A DNA stretch of 64,000 bases, from assembly GCF_020564935.1 (NCBI RefSeq), contig NZ_JAJCXB010000004.1, positions 124,001-188,000 on the forward strand, in the 5' to 3' direction. Position 1 is the first letter of the stretch, and every line of letters begins with the position of its first letter. This stretch comes from Streptomyces pinistramenti (GTDB taxonomy: Bacteria; Actinomycetota; Actinomycetes; Streptomycetales; Streptomycetaceae). Made by a program: the position numbers and the translations under genes. Shown here piece by piece: positions 48,371 through 58,577 of this stretch. The notes beneath the pieces are model-generated. The model was not told the DNA's origin and made no database searches. It saw only the letters and a program-made list of their open reading frames with translations.

Positions 48371-49117
48371 ATGAGTCTGTTCCGCGACGACGGCATCGTG
48401 CTGCGCACCCAGAAGCTGGGTGAGGCGGACCGGATCATCACGCTGCTCACCCGCGGTCACGGCCGGGTACGGGCGGTGGCGCGGGGCGTGCGGCGGACGA
48501 AGTCGAAGTTCGGGGCGCGCCTCGAACCGTTCTCGCACGTCGACGTACAGTTCTTCGCGCGCGGCAGCGAGCTGATCGGGCGCGGGCTGCCGCTGTGCAC
48601 GCAGAGCGAGACGATCGCGGCGTACGGCGGCGGGATCGTCACCGACTACGGCCGCTACACGGCCGGCACGGCGATGCTGGAGACGGCGGAGCGGTTCACC
48701 GATCACGAGGGCGAGCCGGCGGTGCAGCAGTATCTGCTGCTGGTCGGCGGGCTGCGGACGCTGGCGCGCGGGGAGCACGAGCCGCATCTGGTTCTGGACG
48801 CGTTCCTGCTGCGCTCGCTGGCCGTCAACGGCTACGCGCCGAGCTTCGACAACTGCGCGAAATGCGGACTGCCGGGACCGAACCGGTTCTTCTCGGTCGG
48901 TTCGGGAGGTGTGGTGTGCGGCGACTGCCGGGTGCCGGGAAGCGTCGTACCCTCCTCTGAGGCCATCGGGCTCCTCAGCGCGCTGCTGACCGGCGACTGG
49001 GAGACGGCGGACGCGAGTGAGCCGCGGCATGTCCGCGAGGGCAGCGGGCTCGTCGCCGCGTATCTGCACTGGCATCTGGAGCGGGGCCTGCGCTCTCTCC
49101 GGTACGTGGAGAAATAG
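48371..49117 (+). CDS. recO: DNA repair protein RecO
   Basis: Mediates RecA loading and annealing in RecFOR recombination. The 248-residue protein starts MSLFRDDGIVLRTQKLGEAD with the OB fold. It has a zinc site C-x2-C...C-x2-C (NCAKCGLPG, GGVVCGDCRVPG). ATG 48371 is preferred over ATG 48353, which would put GAGAAT inside the gene. It precedes uppS as in other actinomycetes. Confidence 0.95.
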   Translation: MSLFRDDGIVLRTQKLGEADRIITLLTRGHGRVRAVARGVRRTKSKFGARLEPFSHVDVQFFARGSELIGRGLPLCTQSETIAAYGGGIVTDYGRYTAGTAMLETAERFTDHEGEPAVQQYLLLVGGLRTLARGEHEPHLVLDAFLLRSLAVNGYAPSFDNCAKCGLPGPNRFFSVGSGGVVCGDCRVPGSVVPSSEAIGLLSALLTGDWETADASEPRHVREGSGLVAAYLHWHLERGLRSLRYVEK

Positions 49118-49241
49118 CACGTGGCGGGGTGGCGCGCGGCTCGGCGTCCAGTGAGCGACGAGACGCAGGACGAGACGTAATCCGGCCCGGTCCGGCCTGA
49201 TCCGGTCTGGGCGATTGAGATATTTGGGAGACGTGGGGCGC

Positions 49242-50060
49242 ATGGCACGACGCGGGATTCTGGGCCGTAACCGGCGTGAATACGAGACGCCCGAGCCGCA
49301 TCCTTCCGGCGCGCGTCCGCCGAAGATTCCCGGGGAGCTGGTGCCGGAGCACGTCGCCGTCGTCATGGACGGGAACGGCCGCTGGGCCAAGGAGCGCGGG
49401 CTGCCGCGCACCGAGGGGCACAAGGTCGGCGAAGGCGTCGTCCTGGACGTCCTCAAGGGCTGCATCGAAATGGGTGTGAAGAACCTTTCGCTGTACGCCT
49501 TCTCGACGGAGAACTGGAAGCGGTCACCCGACGAGGTGCGTTTCCTGATGAATTTCAACCGGGACGTCATCCGGCGGCGGCGTGACGAGATGGATGCGCT
49601 GGGTATCCGTATCCGGTGGGTCGGGCGGATGCCGAAGCTGTGGAAGTCCGTCGTCCAGGAACTCCAGGTCGCGCAGGAGCAGACCAAGGACAACGATGCG
49701 ATGACGCTGTATTTCTGCGTGAATTACGGCGGCCGGGCGGAGATCGCCGACGCGGCGGCCGGTATCGCGGCGGATGTGAGGGCCGGGAAGCTCGACCCGT
49801 CGAAGGTCAACGAGAAGACCCTCGCGAAGTACCTGTACTACCCGGACATGCCGGACGTGGACCTCTTCGTGCGGCCGTCCGGCGAGCAGCGCACGTCGAA
49901 TTACCTGATCTGGCAGAGCGCCTACGCCGAGATGGTGTTCCAGGACATTCTCTGGCCGGATTTCGACCGCCGGAACCTCTGGGAAGCCTGCCTGGAGTAC
50001 GCGAAGCGGGACCGCAGGTTCGGCGCGGCACCGGTCGCCGAGGGCGAGTCGGCGACGTAG
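49242..50060 (+). CDS. uppS: Isoprenyl transferase (undecaprenyl diphosphate synthase type)
   Basis: Cis-prenyltransferase making the polyprenyl carrier for peptidoglycan. The 272-residue protein has [20 protein letters not shown] (D43 binds Mg), [11 protein letters not shown] and [25 protein letters not shown] 49242 starts the family N-terminus [14 protein letters not shown]; an in-frame ATG at 49215 adds nine unsupported residues. A GGGAG lies 11 nt upstream. Confidence 0.96.
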   Translation: MARRGILGRNRREYETPEPHPSGARPPKIPGELVPEHVAVVMDGNGRWAKERGLPRTEGHKVGEGVVLDVLKGCIEMGVKNLSLYAFSTENWKRSPDEVRFLMNFNRDVIRRRRDEMDALGIRIRWVGRMPKLWKSVVQELQVAQEQTKDNDAMTLYFCVNYGGRAEIADAAAGIAADVRAGKLDPSKVNEKTLAKYLYYPDMPDVDLFVRPSGEQRTSNYLIWQSAYAEMVFQDILWPDFDRRNLWEACLEYAKRDRRFGAAPVAEGESAT

Positions 50061-50074
50061 CGGCGGCGGAATGC

Positions 50075-50117
50075 CGAACGGGCCGCCTCCCCGAATCCGG
50101 GGGAGGCGGCCCGTTCG
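50075..50117. terminator. Bidirectional terminator between uppS and zur
   Basis: An 18-bp perfect stem (50075-50092 with 50100-50117) and a 7-nt loop separate two convergent genes. It is the strongest hairpin terminator in the window. Confidence 0.85.
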
Positions 50118-50133
50118 CTCGCGGCTGCGGCGG

Positions 50134-50568
50134 CTACGCCTGCGCCGCGTCCGGCCGCTCGCCCGCGCAGTCGCCGCAGGTGCCGAAGATCTCGATGGTG
50201 TGCGCCACGTCGCGGAAGCCGTGCTCCGCGGCGATCTGGTCGGCCCACTTCTCCACCGCCGGGCCCTCGACCTCGACGGCCTTGCCGCAGGCCCGGCACA
50301 CCAGGTGGTGGTGATGGTCGTCGGTGCTGCACCGGCGGTAGACCGCCTCGCCCTCGCTGGTGCGCAGCACGTCCACTTCGCCGGCGTCGGCGAGGGACTG
50401 CAGTGTGCGGTACACGGTGGTCAGTCCGACCGAGTCGCCGCGGTGCTTGAGCATGTCGTGCAGCTCCTGCGCACTGCGGAACTCGTCGACCTCGTCGAGT
50501 GCGGCCGACACCGCGGTCCGCTGTCGCGTCGACCGGCCGCGTACCGGAGATCCCGCGCTCGTCGCCAC
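50134..50568 (-). CDS. zur: Zinc uptake regulator Zur (Fur family)
   Basis: Zn-responsive repressor of 144 residues with a winged helix (SAQELHDMLKHRGDSVGLTTVYRTLQSLADAG), DDHHHHLVCRACG and CGDC zinc sites. GTG 50568 has GGAGG 5 nt upstream and matches the Zur N-terminus. It adjoins the zinc ABC transporter it should repress through the Zur boxes before znuA. Confidence 0.94.
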   Translation of the reverse strand: MATSAGSPVRGRSTRQRTAVSAALDEVDEFRSAQELHDMLKHRGDSVGLTTVYRTLQSLADAGEVDVLRTSEGEAVYRRCSTDDHHHHLVCRACGKAVEVEGPAVEKWADQIAAEHGFRDVAHTIEIFGTCGDCAGERPDAAQA

Positions 50569-50720
50569 CGTTGCCTCCCTAGGTCGTGGCCGTCCCCCTT
50601 GGACGGGTGGGGCCATTGTGCCAGGTGATGACCAGTACACCGAGGGAACACTTACCGGCTTCCCCGGGCGGCTCACCCGCACTCCTGACCTGCCCCGTCA
50701 CCAGGTACCTACCCATACGG

Positions 50721-51629
50721 TCAGACGCTCACGTCGTCCGCCGCGGCCCGGCTGCCGGGTACTTCCAGGGTGCACCCCTGCGCGCCGTCGGCGGCAGCCC
50801 GCGCGCGTTTTTTCGCGAGCGGCGCGGCGAGCGCGGTGAAGAGCACGAACAGGACGATGGCGAAGAGCACGATGGTCGCGCCGGACGGGACGTCTACGTA
50901 GTACGAGGTGGCGGTGCCGGTCAGGGTCACGCCGACGCCGATCGCCACGGCCAGCACGAAGGTCACCGCGAAGCTGCGGGTGATCTGTTGGGCGGCGGCG
51001 ACCGGGATCACCATCAGCGCGGAGACCAGCAGCAGGCCGACGACCCGCATGGCGACCGTGACGGTGACCGCGGCGGTGACCGCGACCAGCAGGTTCAGCA
51101 GCCGGACCGGCAGTCCGGTGACCCGGGCGAACTCCTCGTCCTGGCAGACCGCGAAGAGCTGGCGGCGCAGCCCGATGGTGATCGCGAGGACCACGGCGGC
51201 CAGCACACAGATCGTCGTCATGTCCTGCGAGGAGACGGTGGTGATCGAACCGAAGAGGTAGGTGCTGAGGTTGGCGTTGGAGCCCGCGTCGGACAGGTTC
51301 ATCAGCATCACGCCGCCCGCCATGCCGCCGTAGAACAGCATGGCCAGCGCGAGATCGCCGCGGGTCCTGCCGTACCAGCGGATCAGCTCCATCGCGACGG
51401 AGCCGCCGATGGCGACGAAGGTGGCGACCCAGACCGGACTGGCCCAGATCGAGCCGCTGTTGATCAGGAAGCCGAGGCCGACGCCGGTCAGCGCGACATG
51501 GCCGATGCCGTCGCCCATCAGGGACTGCCGCCGCTGGACGAGATAGATGCCGATGGCGGGGGCGGTGATGCCGACGATCAGGGCGGCGAGCAGGGCCCGC
51601 TGCATGAAGGTGTAGTCGAGGATTTCCAT
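50721..51629 (-). CDS. znuB: Zinc ABC transporter permease
   Basis: A 302-residue membrane protein with about eight helices, of the ABC-3 family: GIYLVQRRQSLMGDGIGHVALTG and LLVSALMVIPVAAAQQIT. It is the third gene of the znuA-ATPase-permease operon, starting 1 nt after the ATPase stop. The C-terminus is hydrophilic and unusually long. Confidence 0.93.
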   Translation of the reverse strand: MEILDYTFMQRALLAALIVGITAPAIGIYLVQRRQSLMGDGIGHVALTGVGLGFLINSGSIWASPVWVATFVAIGGSVAMELIRWYGRTRGDLALAMLFYGGMAGGVMLMNLSDAGSNANLSTYLFGSITTVSSQDMTTICVLAAVVLAITIGLRRQLFAVCQDEEFARVTGLPVRLLNLLVAVTAAVTVTVAMRVVGLLLVSALMVIPVAAAQQITRSFAVTFVLAVAIGVGVTLTGTATSYYVDVPSGATIVLFAIVLFVLFTALAAPLAKKRARAAADGAQGCTLEVPGSRAAADDVSV

Positions 51630-51630
51630 G

Positions 51631-52467
51631 TCAGCTCAGCAGTCCCGTACGGATCGGCGCCGGGTCGGCGTGCGATCCCATGCAGTGGTGCGAAGCGCCT
51701 CCACTTGGGGCGGCGGCGGGCGACGGGTGGGCGTGGTCGTGGCCGGGCAGGGCGTGCTGGCCGACGGCCTCCGGCGGCGGCCCGTCGTGCACGACGCAGC
51801 CGTCCCGCAGCACCACGGCCCGGTCGATCAGCGGCTCCAGCGGGCCCAGTTCGTGCAGCACGAGCAGGACGGTGGTGCCGCGGGCGACCTGCTCGCGCAG
51901 CGCGCCGGCCAGCACCTCCTGGCTGGCCAGGTCGACGCCGGCCATCGGCTCGTCCATGATCAGCAGTTCCGGCTCGACGGCCAGCGCGCGGGCGATCAGC
52001 ACCCGCTGGTGCTGGCCGCCGGAGAGCGCGCTCGCCGAGTCCTTGGCGCGGTCGGCCATCCCGACCAGCTCCAGGGCGTGGTGCACGGCGGCCCGGTCGG
52101 CCTTGCGCAGGATGCCGAACTTCGTACGGGCCAGCCGTCCGGCCGTGACGATCTCGCTGACGGTGGCGGGGACGCCGCCCGCGGCCGTGGTGCGCTGCGG
52201 CACGTACCCGATCCGCGCCCAGTCCTTGAAGCGGCGGAACTCCGTGCCGAAGAGCGACAGCGTGCCGCCGGTGAGCGGCACCTGGCCGATCACCGACCGT
52301 ACGGCGGTGGACTTGCCCGAGCCGTTGGCGCCGAGCAGCGCGACGACCTCGCCGGAGTGGACGGTGAGGTCGACGCCGCGCAGGACCGGGCGGGCGCCCA
52401 GGGTCGCGGTGGCCGCGCGCAGGTCGATGACCGGCTGCCGGTCCGGCTGGTGCGCCGGTGTGTTCAT
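51631..52467 (-). CDS. znuC: Zinc ABC transporter ATP-binding protein
   Basis: A 278-residue ATPase with Walker A GANGSGKST, signature LSGGQHQRV and Walker B LLIMDEP. The tail beyond the nucleotide domain is His rich (GHDHAHP...SHHCMGSH), a likely zinc-binding sensor or buffer. ATG follows GGAGG. It is in one operon with znuA and the permease. Confidence 0.94.
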   Translation of the reverse strand: MNTPAHQPDRQPVIDLRAATATLGARPVLRGVDLTVHSGEVVALLGANGSGKSTAVRSVIGQVPLTGGTLSLFGTEFRRFKDWARIGYVPQRTTAAGGVPATVSEIVTAGRLARTKFGILRKADRAAVHHALELVGMADRAKDSASALSGGQHQRVLIARALAVEPELLIMDEPMAGVDLASQEVLAGALREQVARGTTVLLVLHELGPLEPLIDRAVVLRDGCVVHDGPPPEAVGQHALPGHDHAHPSPAAAPSGGASHHCMGSHADPAPIRTGLLS

Positions 52468-52517
52468 GGTGGCCTCCGTCACGGCGTGCGGGCCGGGGTG
52501 GGTGGTTGAGGGGTGGG

Positions 52518-53486
52518 TCACTTGCTGCCGAGCGCCTTCTGGAGGGCGGCGAGGTTGGACTGCATCACCTCGAAGTAGTCCCGGCCGCGGGTCTTGTCCG
52601 TGATCCCTTCGAGCGGGTCGAGGACATCGGTCTTCAGGTGCAGGTCGCCCGCCAGGGACTTGGCGGTGGCCGGGTTGGCGAGGGTCTCGAAGAACACCGT
52701 GGAGACGTGGTGCTTGTCGGCGAGGGTGTGCAGGGCCTTGATGCGGTTGGCGCTGGGCTCGGACTCGGGGTCGAGGCCGCTGATGGCCTCCTCGGTCAGG
52801 CCGTAGCGCTCGGCGAGGTAGCCGAAGGCCGCGTGGGTGGTGATGAAGGTGTCCGACGTGCGGTTCTTCAGGCCGTTCTCGAAGGCGGTGTTCAGCCCGT
52901 CCAGCTTCTTGACCAGAGTGTCGGTGTTCTTCTGGTAGTCGGCCCTGTGGCCCGGGTCGGCCTTGGCGAGGGTCTTGTTCACGCCCTTGGCGACCTCGGC
53001 GTACTTCACGGGGTCGAGCCAGATGTGCGGGTCGTCGCCGGCCTCGGCCTCGGACCCGGAGTGCGAGTGGTTGTCGCCGGTGGTGTGGTGGTGGCCGTCG
53101 ACCTCGGAACCGTGCTCCTCCATCGAGGTCATCGCGGCGGCGTCGGCGATGTTCTTGACGCCGGACTGCTTGATCGCCTCGTCGACGGCCGGCTGGAGGC
53201 CCTTGAGGTAGACGATCGCGCCGGACTCGCCGAGCGCGCCGGTCTGCCGCGGGGACAGCTCCAGGTCGTGCGGTTCGACGCCGGGCTTGGTGAGGTTGGA
53301 CACCTCGACGTGGTCGCCGCCGATCTGCTCGGCGAGGAACTGCATCGGATAGAACGACGCCGTCACCTTCAGCTTGCCGTTGTCGCGGCCCGCTCCATCG
53401 GACGTGGAGCAGGCGGACAGAGCCAGGAGGCCGAGGACGGAGACTCCGGCGACGGCAGTGGTCGGTATGAGGCGGCGTATGTTCAT
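52518..53486 (-). CDS. znuA: Zinc-binding lipoprotein of the ABC importer
   Basis: A 322-residue periplasmic-side receptor with lipobox LLALSAC (Cys26), cluster A-I fold motifs (FYPMQFLAEQIGGDHVEVSNL, GVEPHDLELSPRQ, DPHIWLDP, THAAFGYLAERYGL) and a His/Asp/Glu-rich loop (DGHHHTTGDNHSHSG), typical of zinc receptors. ATG 53486 is 7 nt after GAAAAT of a consensus promoter and directly at a Zur box. An earlier in-frame ATG 53504 would lie inside the promoter. Confidence 0.94.
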   Translation of the reverse strand: MNIRRLIPTTAVAGVSVLGLLALSACSTSDGAGRDNGKLKVTASFYPMQFLAEQIGGDHVEVSNLTKPGVEPHDLELSPRQTGALGESGAIVYLKGLQPAVDEAIKQSGVKNIADAAAMTSMEEHGSEVDGHHHTTGDNHSHSGSEAEAGDDPHIWLDPVKYAEVAKGVNKTLAKADPGHRADYQKNTDTLVKKLDGLNTAFENGLKNRTSDTFITTHAAFGYLAERYGLTEEAISGLDPESEPSANRIKALHTLADKHHVSTVFFETLANPATAKSLAGDLHLKTDVLDPLEGITDKTRGRDYFEVMQSNLAALQKALGSK

Positions 53487-53500
53487 GACAGTCATTTTCA
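53486..53500. promoter_or_regulatory. Zur box 1
   Basis: Minus-strand TGAAAATGACTGTCA fits the actinobacterial Zur palindrome of TGaaAatgatTttCA type. It overlaps the -10 GAAAAT and the znuA start codon. Confidence 0.8.
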
Positions 53501-53523
53501 ACAAAGTTGGAAACGATTGTCAA
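53494..53523 (-). promoter_or_regulatory. znuA promoter
   Basis: Minus-strand TTGACA (53523-53518), 18 bp, GAAAAT (53499-53494), 7 nt, ATG 53486. It is a consensus -35 with a leaderless arrangement, and both elements lie within Zur boxes. Confidence 0.75.
53508..53522. promoter_or_regulatory. Zur box 2
   Basis: Minus-strand TGACAATCGTTTCCA keeps the TG...AAT...TT...CA pattern and covers most of the -35. Its start is 22 bp from that of box 1, two helical turns, which would favour cooperative dimers. Confidence 0.65.
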
Positions 53524-53730
53524 CAAAGCGGATGATCGGAAGAACGTCGAAGGGGCAGGGAAGGGCGGGTTCCGGGACGAAGCGGGAAGCGGCGGGAATC
53601 CGATTTGGCCCGGGGGGTACGGCCGCCGGTAACCTGAAGCATTCGCCCGCCGTCTTTTGATCACCACCCCGCATCGTGGCGCTGTGCGCCACCCCCCATC
53701 CATCGTTCGTCGTCGTATGAAGAGAGCACC

Positions 53731-55113
<1,383 letters not shown>

Positions 55114-55169
55114 GGCCTCTCGTTCGGGGGCTGGGGCTCTTCCCCGGCCCGCCGTCCGCCCGTCAAACA

Positions 55170-55210
55170 GGCGCCGTCCCGCCCGGGTTCGCTCGGGGGG
55201 ACGGCGCCTG
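55170..55210. terminator. Terminator between glyS and the membrane protein gene
   Basis: AGGCGCCGTCCC (55170-55181) and GGGACGGCGCCT (55199-55210) form a 12-bp perfect stem between convergent genes. Confidence 0.75.
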
Positions 55211-55243
55211 ACGCGTGCGCGGGGGGGCGATGGCGGGGCCGGA

Positions 55244-55666
55244 TCAGCGGCCGTCCGCCGCGGCCGGGCGTATCGCGAGCCGCGTGCACAGGGCCGCCAG
55301 CGGGAGTTCCGCGGCGAGCGCCATCGCCAGGGCGGTGGCCAGGTCCTGGCCGGTGGCGGTGGCGACGTCCACGACGGCGTCGACGGCCAGCAGCGCAGCG
55401 GCGGCGGCCGCGGCCGCGCGGTGGCCCGGTGTGCCGCGCCGCAGACGGGCCCCGGCGGTCAGCAGGGCCGCTGCCTCCAGGAGGTCGAGGGTGATCCAGG
55501 CGGCGGCCTGCCGGGGCGGCAGCGTGGCGGCGAGGCAGACCGACCACGGCAACAGGGCGAGCCCCGCGCCGGTCAGTACCCGGCCCTGCCACCGGTGTCC
55601 GAACCCGGCCTGTGCAGGACGCCAACCACCGTTCGGAACAGGGGAGTTGAGAGTGACAAGGGCCAT
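55244..55666 (-). CDS. Small membrane protein of unknown function
   Basis: A 140-residue Ala/Leu-rich product with about four hydrophobic segments, such as VLTGAGLALLPWSVCLAATL and AAAAAAAALLAVDAVVDVAT. ATG 55666 starts MALVTLNSPVP. I see no domain motif. It faces away from the histidine kinase, sharing a 177-bp gap. Confidence 0.6.
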   Translation of the reverse strand: MALVTLNSPVPNGGWRPAQAGFGHRWQGRVLTGAGLALLPWSVCLAATLPPRQAAAWITLDLLEAAALLTAGARLRRGTPGHRAAAAAAAALLAVDAVVDVATATGQDLATALAMALAAELPLAALCTRLAIRPAAADGR

Positions 55667-55831
55667 GGTCCGGACCGCTTTCGGTGAGGAGGAACCCGGC
55701 TCTCGGGCTCGGCTTCCACTCTTCCGATCCGGGCCGCCCGCGTCGGTAGCCCGGCTGCCCGACCTGGGGTGGCACCAGCTACACCCCCGATCCGGAAGCC
55801 GGCGTCAGTGCGGCGCCGCGAGCGCCCCGCA

Positions 55832-55837
55832 TAGCGT
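55832..55837 (+). promoter_or_regulatory. -10-like hexamer for the histidine kinase gene
   Basis: TAGCGT, 6 nt, then ATG 55844. No -35 or ribosome-binding site is evident. Confidence 0.4.
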
Positions 55838-55843
55838 GGGCTC

Positions 55844-57055
55844 ATGACCATTCCGCCCCGGTTGCGCCGCCTGCTGCGGCTGCGGCGTGACCTCCTCTAC
55901 CTCGCCGCAGGTGTGCTCCCGCATCTGCTGACCGCCCCGCTGTTCTTCTGGGCGGCGGTGCTCACCGGGCAGACCCTGGCCGGCACCTCGTCCGACGCCC
56001 CGGTGATCCTGTCCGTCCCGCTGACCCTGCTCGTCGCCGCCGGATACGGCCTGACGGAGGCTCAGCGGTGGCGGTTCCGTGCACTGTGCGGGGTGGAGCT
56101 GCCGCGGCTCGGATTCCGGCGCGCACGGCGGCAGTTCGGCTACCACTTCCTGGTCGGACCGCTGCTCGGCGGTCTCGAACTCCTGCTGCTCGCCCTGCTG
56201 TCGGCGGGCATCGCGGCATCGACGGTACTGATATGGATCTGGACCGTGCCCTGGCAGTGGCGCATCGGACACCCCGGCTATTCGACCCAGGCCGCCTACG
56301 TCACCGCGCTCGGCCTGCTCGCACTGGCCGCGGTGCCGCCGCTGGCCGCCGGGCTCGTACGGCTGGAGGACCTCGTCGGTCGGGCGGTGCTGGGGGTCAG
56401 CCGGTCCGACGAACTGGAGCGGAGGGTCGAGGACCTGACCGAGAGCCGGGCGGGCGCGGTGGACGCGGCGGACGCCGAACGCCGCCGGATCGAACGGGAC
56501 CTGCACGACGGCGCCCAGCAGCGCCTGGTCTCGCTGGCGCTCAACCTCGGGCTGGCGAAGGCGACGCTCACCGATCTGCCTCCCGAGGTCAAGGACGTCA
56601 TCGACGCGGCGCACCGCGAGGCGAAGGACGCGATCGAGGAGCTGAACAGCCTGGTGCGCGGGCTGCACCCCGCCGTACTCGACGAACTCGGCCTGGACGC
56701 CGCGCTGTCGGGGCTCGCGGCCCGCGCGCCGCTGCCGGTGCGGCTGCGGGTCGATCTGCCGGAGCGGGCCGCGGCGCCGGTCGAGGCCGTCGCGTACTTC
56801 GTCGTCTCGGAGGCGCTGACCAACGTGGCCAAGCACGCGCGGGACGCGACCCGGGCGGAGGTGACCGTCACCCGGCTCGGCGGAATACTGCGGGTGGTGA
56901 TAGCCGACGACGGGGCGGGCGGCGCCGACGCGTCCCGGGGGAGCGGACTGAAGGGGCTTGCCCAGCGGGTGCGTTCGGTGGACGGGACGTTCCGGATGAG
57001 CAGCCCCGTAGGAGGCCCGACCATGATGAGAGTGGAGTTGCCGTGCCCGATGTGA
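55844..57055 (+). CDS. NarL-type sensor histidine kinase
   Basis: A 403-residue kinase with four to five N-terminal membrane helices, then HisKA_3 RRRIERDLHDGAQQR (phospho-acceptor H221) and HATPase motifs (EALTNVAKHA, VIADDGAGGAD, GSGLKGLAQR). It overlaps its regulator by 13 nt. The stimulus is unknown; the type often senses membrane or cell-envelope state. Confidence 0.92.
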   Translation: MTIPPRLRRLLRLRRDLLYLAAGVLPHLLTAPLFFWAAVLTGQTLAGTSSDAPVILSVPLTLLVAAGYGLTEAQRWRFRALCGVELPRLGFRRARRQFGYHFLVGPLLGGLELLLLALLSAGIAASTVLIWIWTVPWQWRIGHPGYSTQAAYVTALGLLALAAVPPLAAGLVRLEDLVGRAVLGVSRSDELERRVEDLTESRAGAVDAADAERRRIERDLHDGAQQRLVSLALNLGLAKATLTDLPPEVKDVIDAAHREAKDAIEELNSLVRGLHPAVLDELGLDAALSGLAARAPLPVRLRVDLPERAAAPVEAVAYFVVSEALTNVAKHARDATRAEVTVTRLGGILRVVIADDGAGGADASRGSGLKGLAQRVRSVDGTFRMSSPVGGPTMMRVELPCPM

Positions 57056-57732
57056 GCAGTGCCGTGGTTGCCGGGGGGACCGCCGGGAGATCCGCCGTGA
57101 TCGCCGAGGACTCCGTCCTGCTGCGGATCGGTCTGGTGAAGGTGCTGGAGATGGCCGGGTTCACGGTGGTGGCCGAAGCGGGCGACGCGGAGGAACTGCT
57201 GGCCGCCGTCGCCGCACACCGGCCCGACCTCGCGGTGGTGGACGTCCGGATGCCGCCGGGCTTCACGGACGAAGGGGTGCGGGCCGCGCTGTCCATCCGC
57301 CGGGAGCGGCCGGGGACCGCGGTGCTGATGCTGTCCCAGTACGTGGAGGAGCGTTACGCGGCCGATCTGCTCGCGACCCACACCAGCGGGGTGGGCTACC
57401 TCCTCAAGCAACGGGTCGCGGACGTCGAGGAGTTCATCGAGGCGCTGCGGCGGGTCGCGGACGGCGGCACCGCGCTCGACCCGCAGGTCGTCGCGCAGCT
57501 GCTGGTGCGCAGGGCGAGCGACCCGATGGAGCGGCTGACCGGACGCGAGCGCGAGGTGCTGGCGCTGATGGCCGAGGGCCGCTCCAACGCGGGGATCGCC
57601 GCGCAGCTCGTGGTGAGCGAGAGCGCGGTCGCCAAGCACATCAACAGCATCCTGACCAAGCTCGACCTGCCGGTGGCGGACGCCGACCACCGGCGGGTGC
57701 TGGCGGTACTCCGCTTTCTGGGCGTGGGCTGA
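57043..57732 (+). CDS. LuxR-type response regulator
   Basis: A 229-residue NarL-family regulator: receiver with phospho-Asp D67 (AVVDVRMPPG), Lys in YLLKQRV, and a C-terminal LuxR HTH (LTGREREVLALMAEGRSNAGIAAQLVVSESAVAKHI). GTG 57043 has a GGAG and starts inside the kinase gene, indicating coupling. Confidence 0.93.
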   Translation: MPDVSSAVVAGGTAGRSAVIAEDSVLLRIGLVKVLEMAGFTVVAEAGDAEELLAAVAAHRPDLAVVDVRMPPGFTDEGVRAALSIRRERPGTAVLMLSQYVEERYAADLLATHTSGVGYLLKQRVADVEEFIEALRRVADGGTALDPQVVAQLLVRRASDPMERLTGREREVLALMAEGRSNAGIAAQLVVSESAVAKHINSILTKLDLPVADADHRRVLAVLRFLGVG

Positions 57733-57784
57733 CGGGGCCGGCCCGCGGGGGAACGGGCCGCGGCCGGGCCCGGCGGTCGCCGTC

Positions 57785-57813
57785 CGCCTGACGTCCGCCC
57801 CCGGCGTCAGGCG
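57785..57813. terminator. Hairpin between the response regulator and tetR
   Basis: CGCCTGACG (57785-57793) pairs with CGTCAGGCG (57805-57813) over an 11-nt loop. It overlaps the tetR stop codon and could end both convergent transcripts. Confidence 0.55.
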
Positions 57814-58388
57814 CCCAGGCCGCGCAGGACGAGGTCGCGTACCGCTTCGAAGGCCGGGGCGATGTCGGGGCGGGACCACTCGGGCGCGTAGGCGGGGTCG
57901 TGGAAACGGCCGGTGGCGTCGAAGACGGCGCGGGCGGTGACGGCGGGGGACCGGGTGGCGAAGGCGCCCTGGGTCACACCGGCTTCGATGATGGCGGTGA
58001 GCTGGGATTCCAGGTCGGTGATGTGCCGGTCGACGACGCCGCCGCTCTCTCCTATCAGCGTCATGTACGTCGCGAAGAGTTCGGGGTCGTCGCCCGCCTT
58101 GTGGCGCTTGGCCTCGAACAGGGCGGTCAGCCAGCGGTCCAGGCGCTCCGGGGCCGGGCCCCCTTCCGTGACGATCTCCGACAACTGCTCGCTGGTGCGG
58201 TCCAGCCAGCGTGCCGTGACCGCCTCGCGCAGCGCCGCCTTCGTACGGAAGTGGCGGTAGACGCTGCCGTGGCTGACTCCCAGGGCGCGCGCGACATCGA
58301 CGACCGTGGCCTTCGCCGGGCCGTAGCGGCGCAGCACGTCCTCGGTGGCTTCGAGGATGCGCTCGGGGGTCAGGGTCTCGGAGGACAT
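57807..58388 (-). CDS. TetR-family transcriptional regulator
   Basis: A 193-residue repressor with the N-terminal TetR HTH (VDVARALGVSHGSVYRHFRTKAALREAV) and an all-helical ligand domain. It follows the aldo/keto reductase gene on the same strand. Two long tandem dyads lie between them, just upstream of tetR, and are probable autoregulatory operators. Confidence 0.92.
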   Translation of the reverse strand: MSSETLTPERILEATEDVLRRYGPAKATVVDVARALGVSHGSVYRHFRTKAALREAVTARWLDRTSEQLSEIVTEGGPAPERLDRWLTALFEAKRHKAGDDPELFATYMTLIGESGGVVDRHITDLESQLTAIIEAGVTQGAFATRSPAVTARAVFDATGRFHDPAYAPEWSRPDIAPAFEAVRDLVLRGLGA

Positions 58389-58494
58389 GACGCGGGCCGG
58401 CCTTTCGGAGGGACGGGGCGGGGTGCGGACGCATCCGGCGGGTGTGCCCGTCCGGCACCCGCCGGATGAGGCGGACGCGCGGGCACACGCACGC

Positions 58495-58555
58495 CGGGTA
58501 CATACGGGACCGTACCCGGCGCCTGCCCCGGGTACGTACGGGACCGTACCCGGCG
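58495..58555. promoter_or_regulatory. Tandem dyad pair upstream of tetR
   Basis: Two near-identical 27-bp copies begin at 58495 and 58529, 34 bp apart. Each has CGGGTAC(A/G)TACGGGACC followed by GTACCCGGCG, differing at one base. Within each, TACGG-GA-CCGTA and GGGTAC...GTACCC are nested symmetric arms, the layout of TetR-type operators. Confidence 0.65.
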
Positions 58556-58577
58556 GCCGCGGCGCGCGCCCCGGGGG

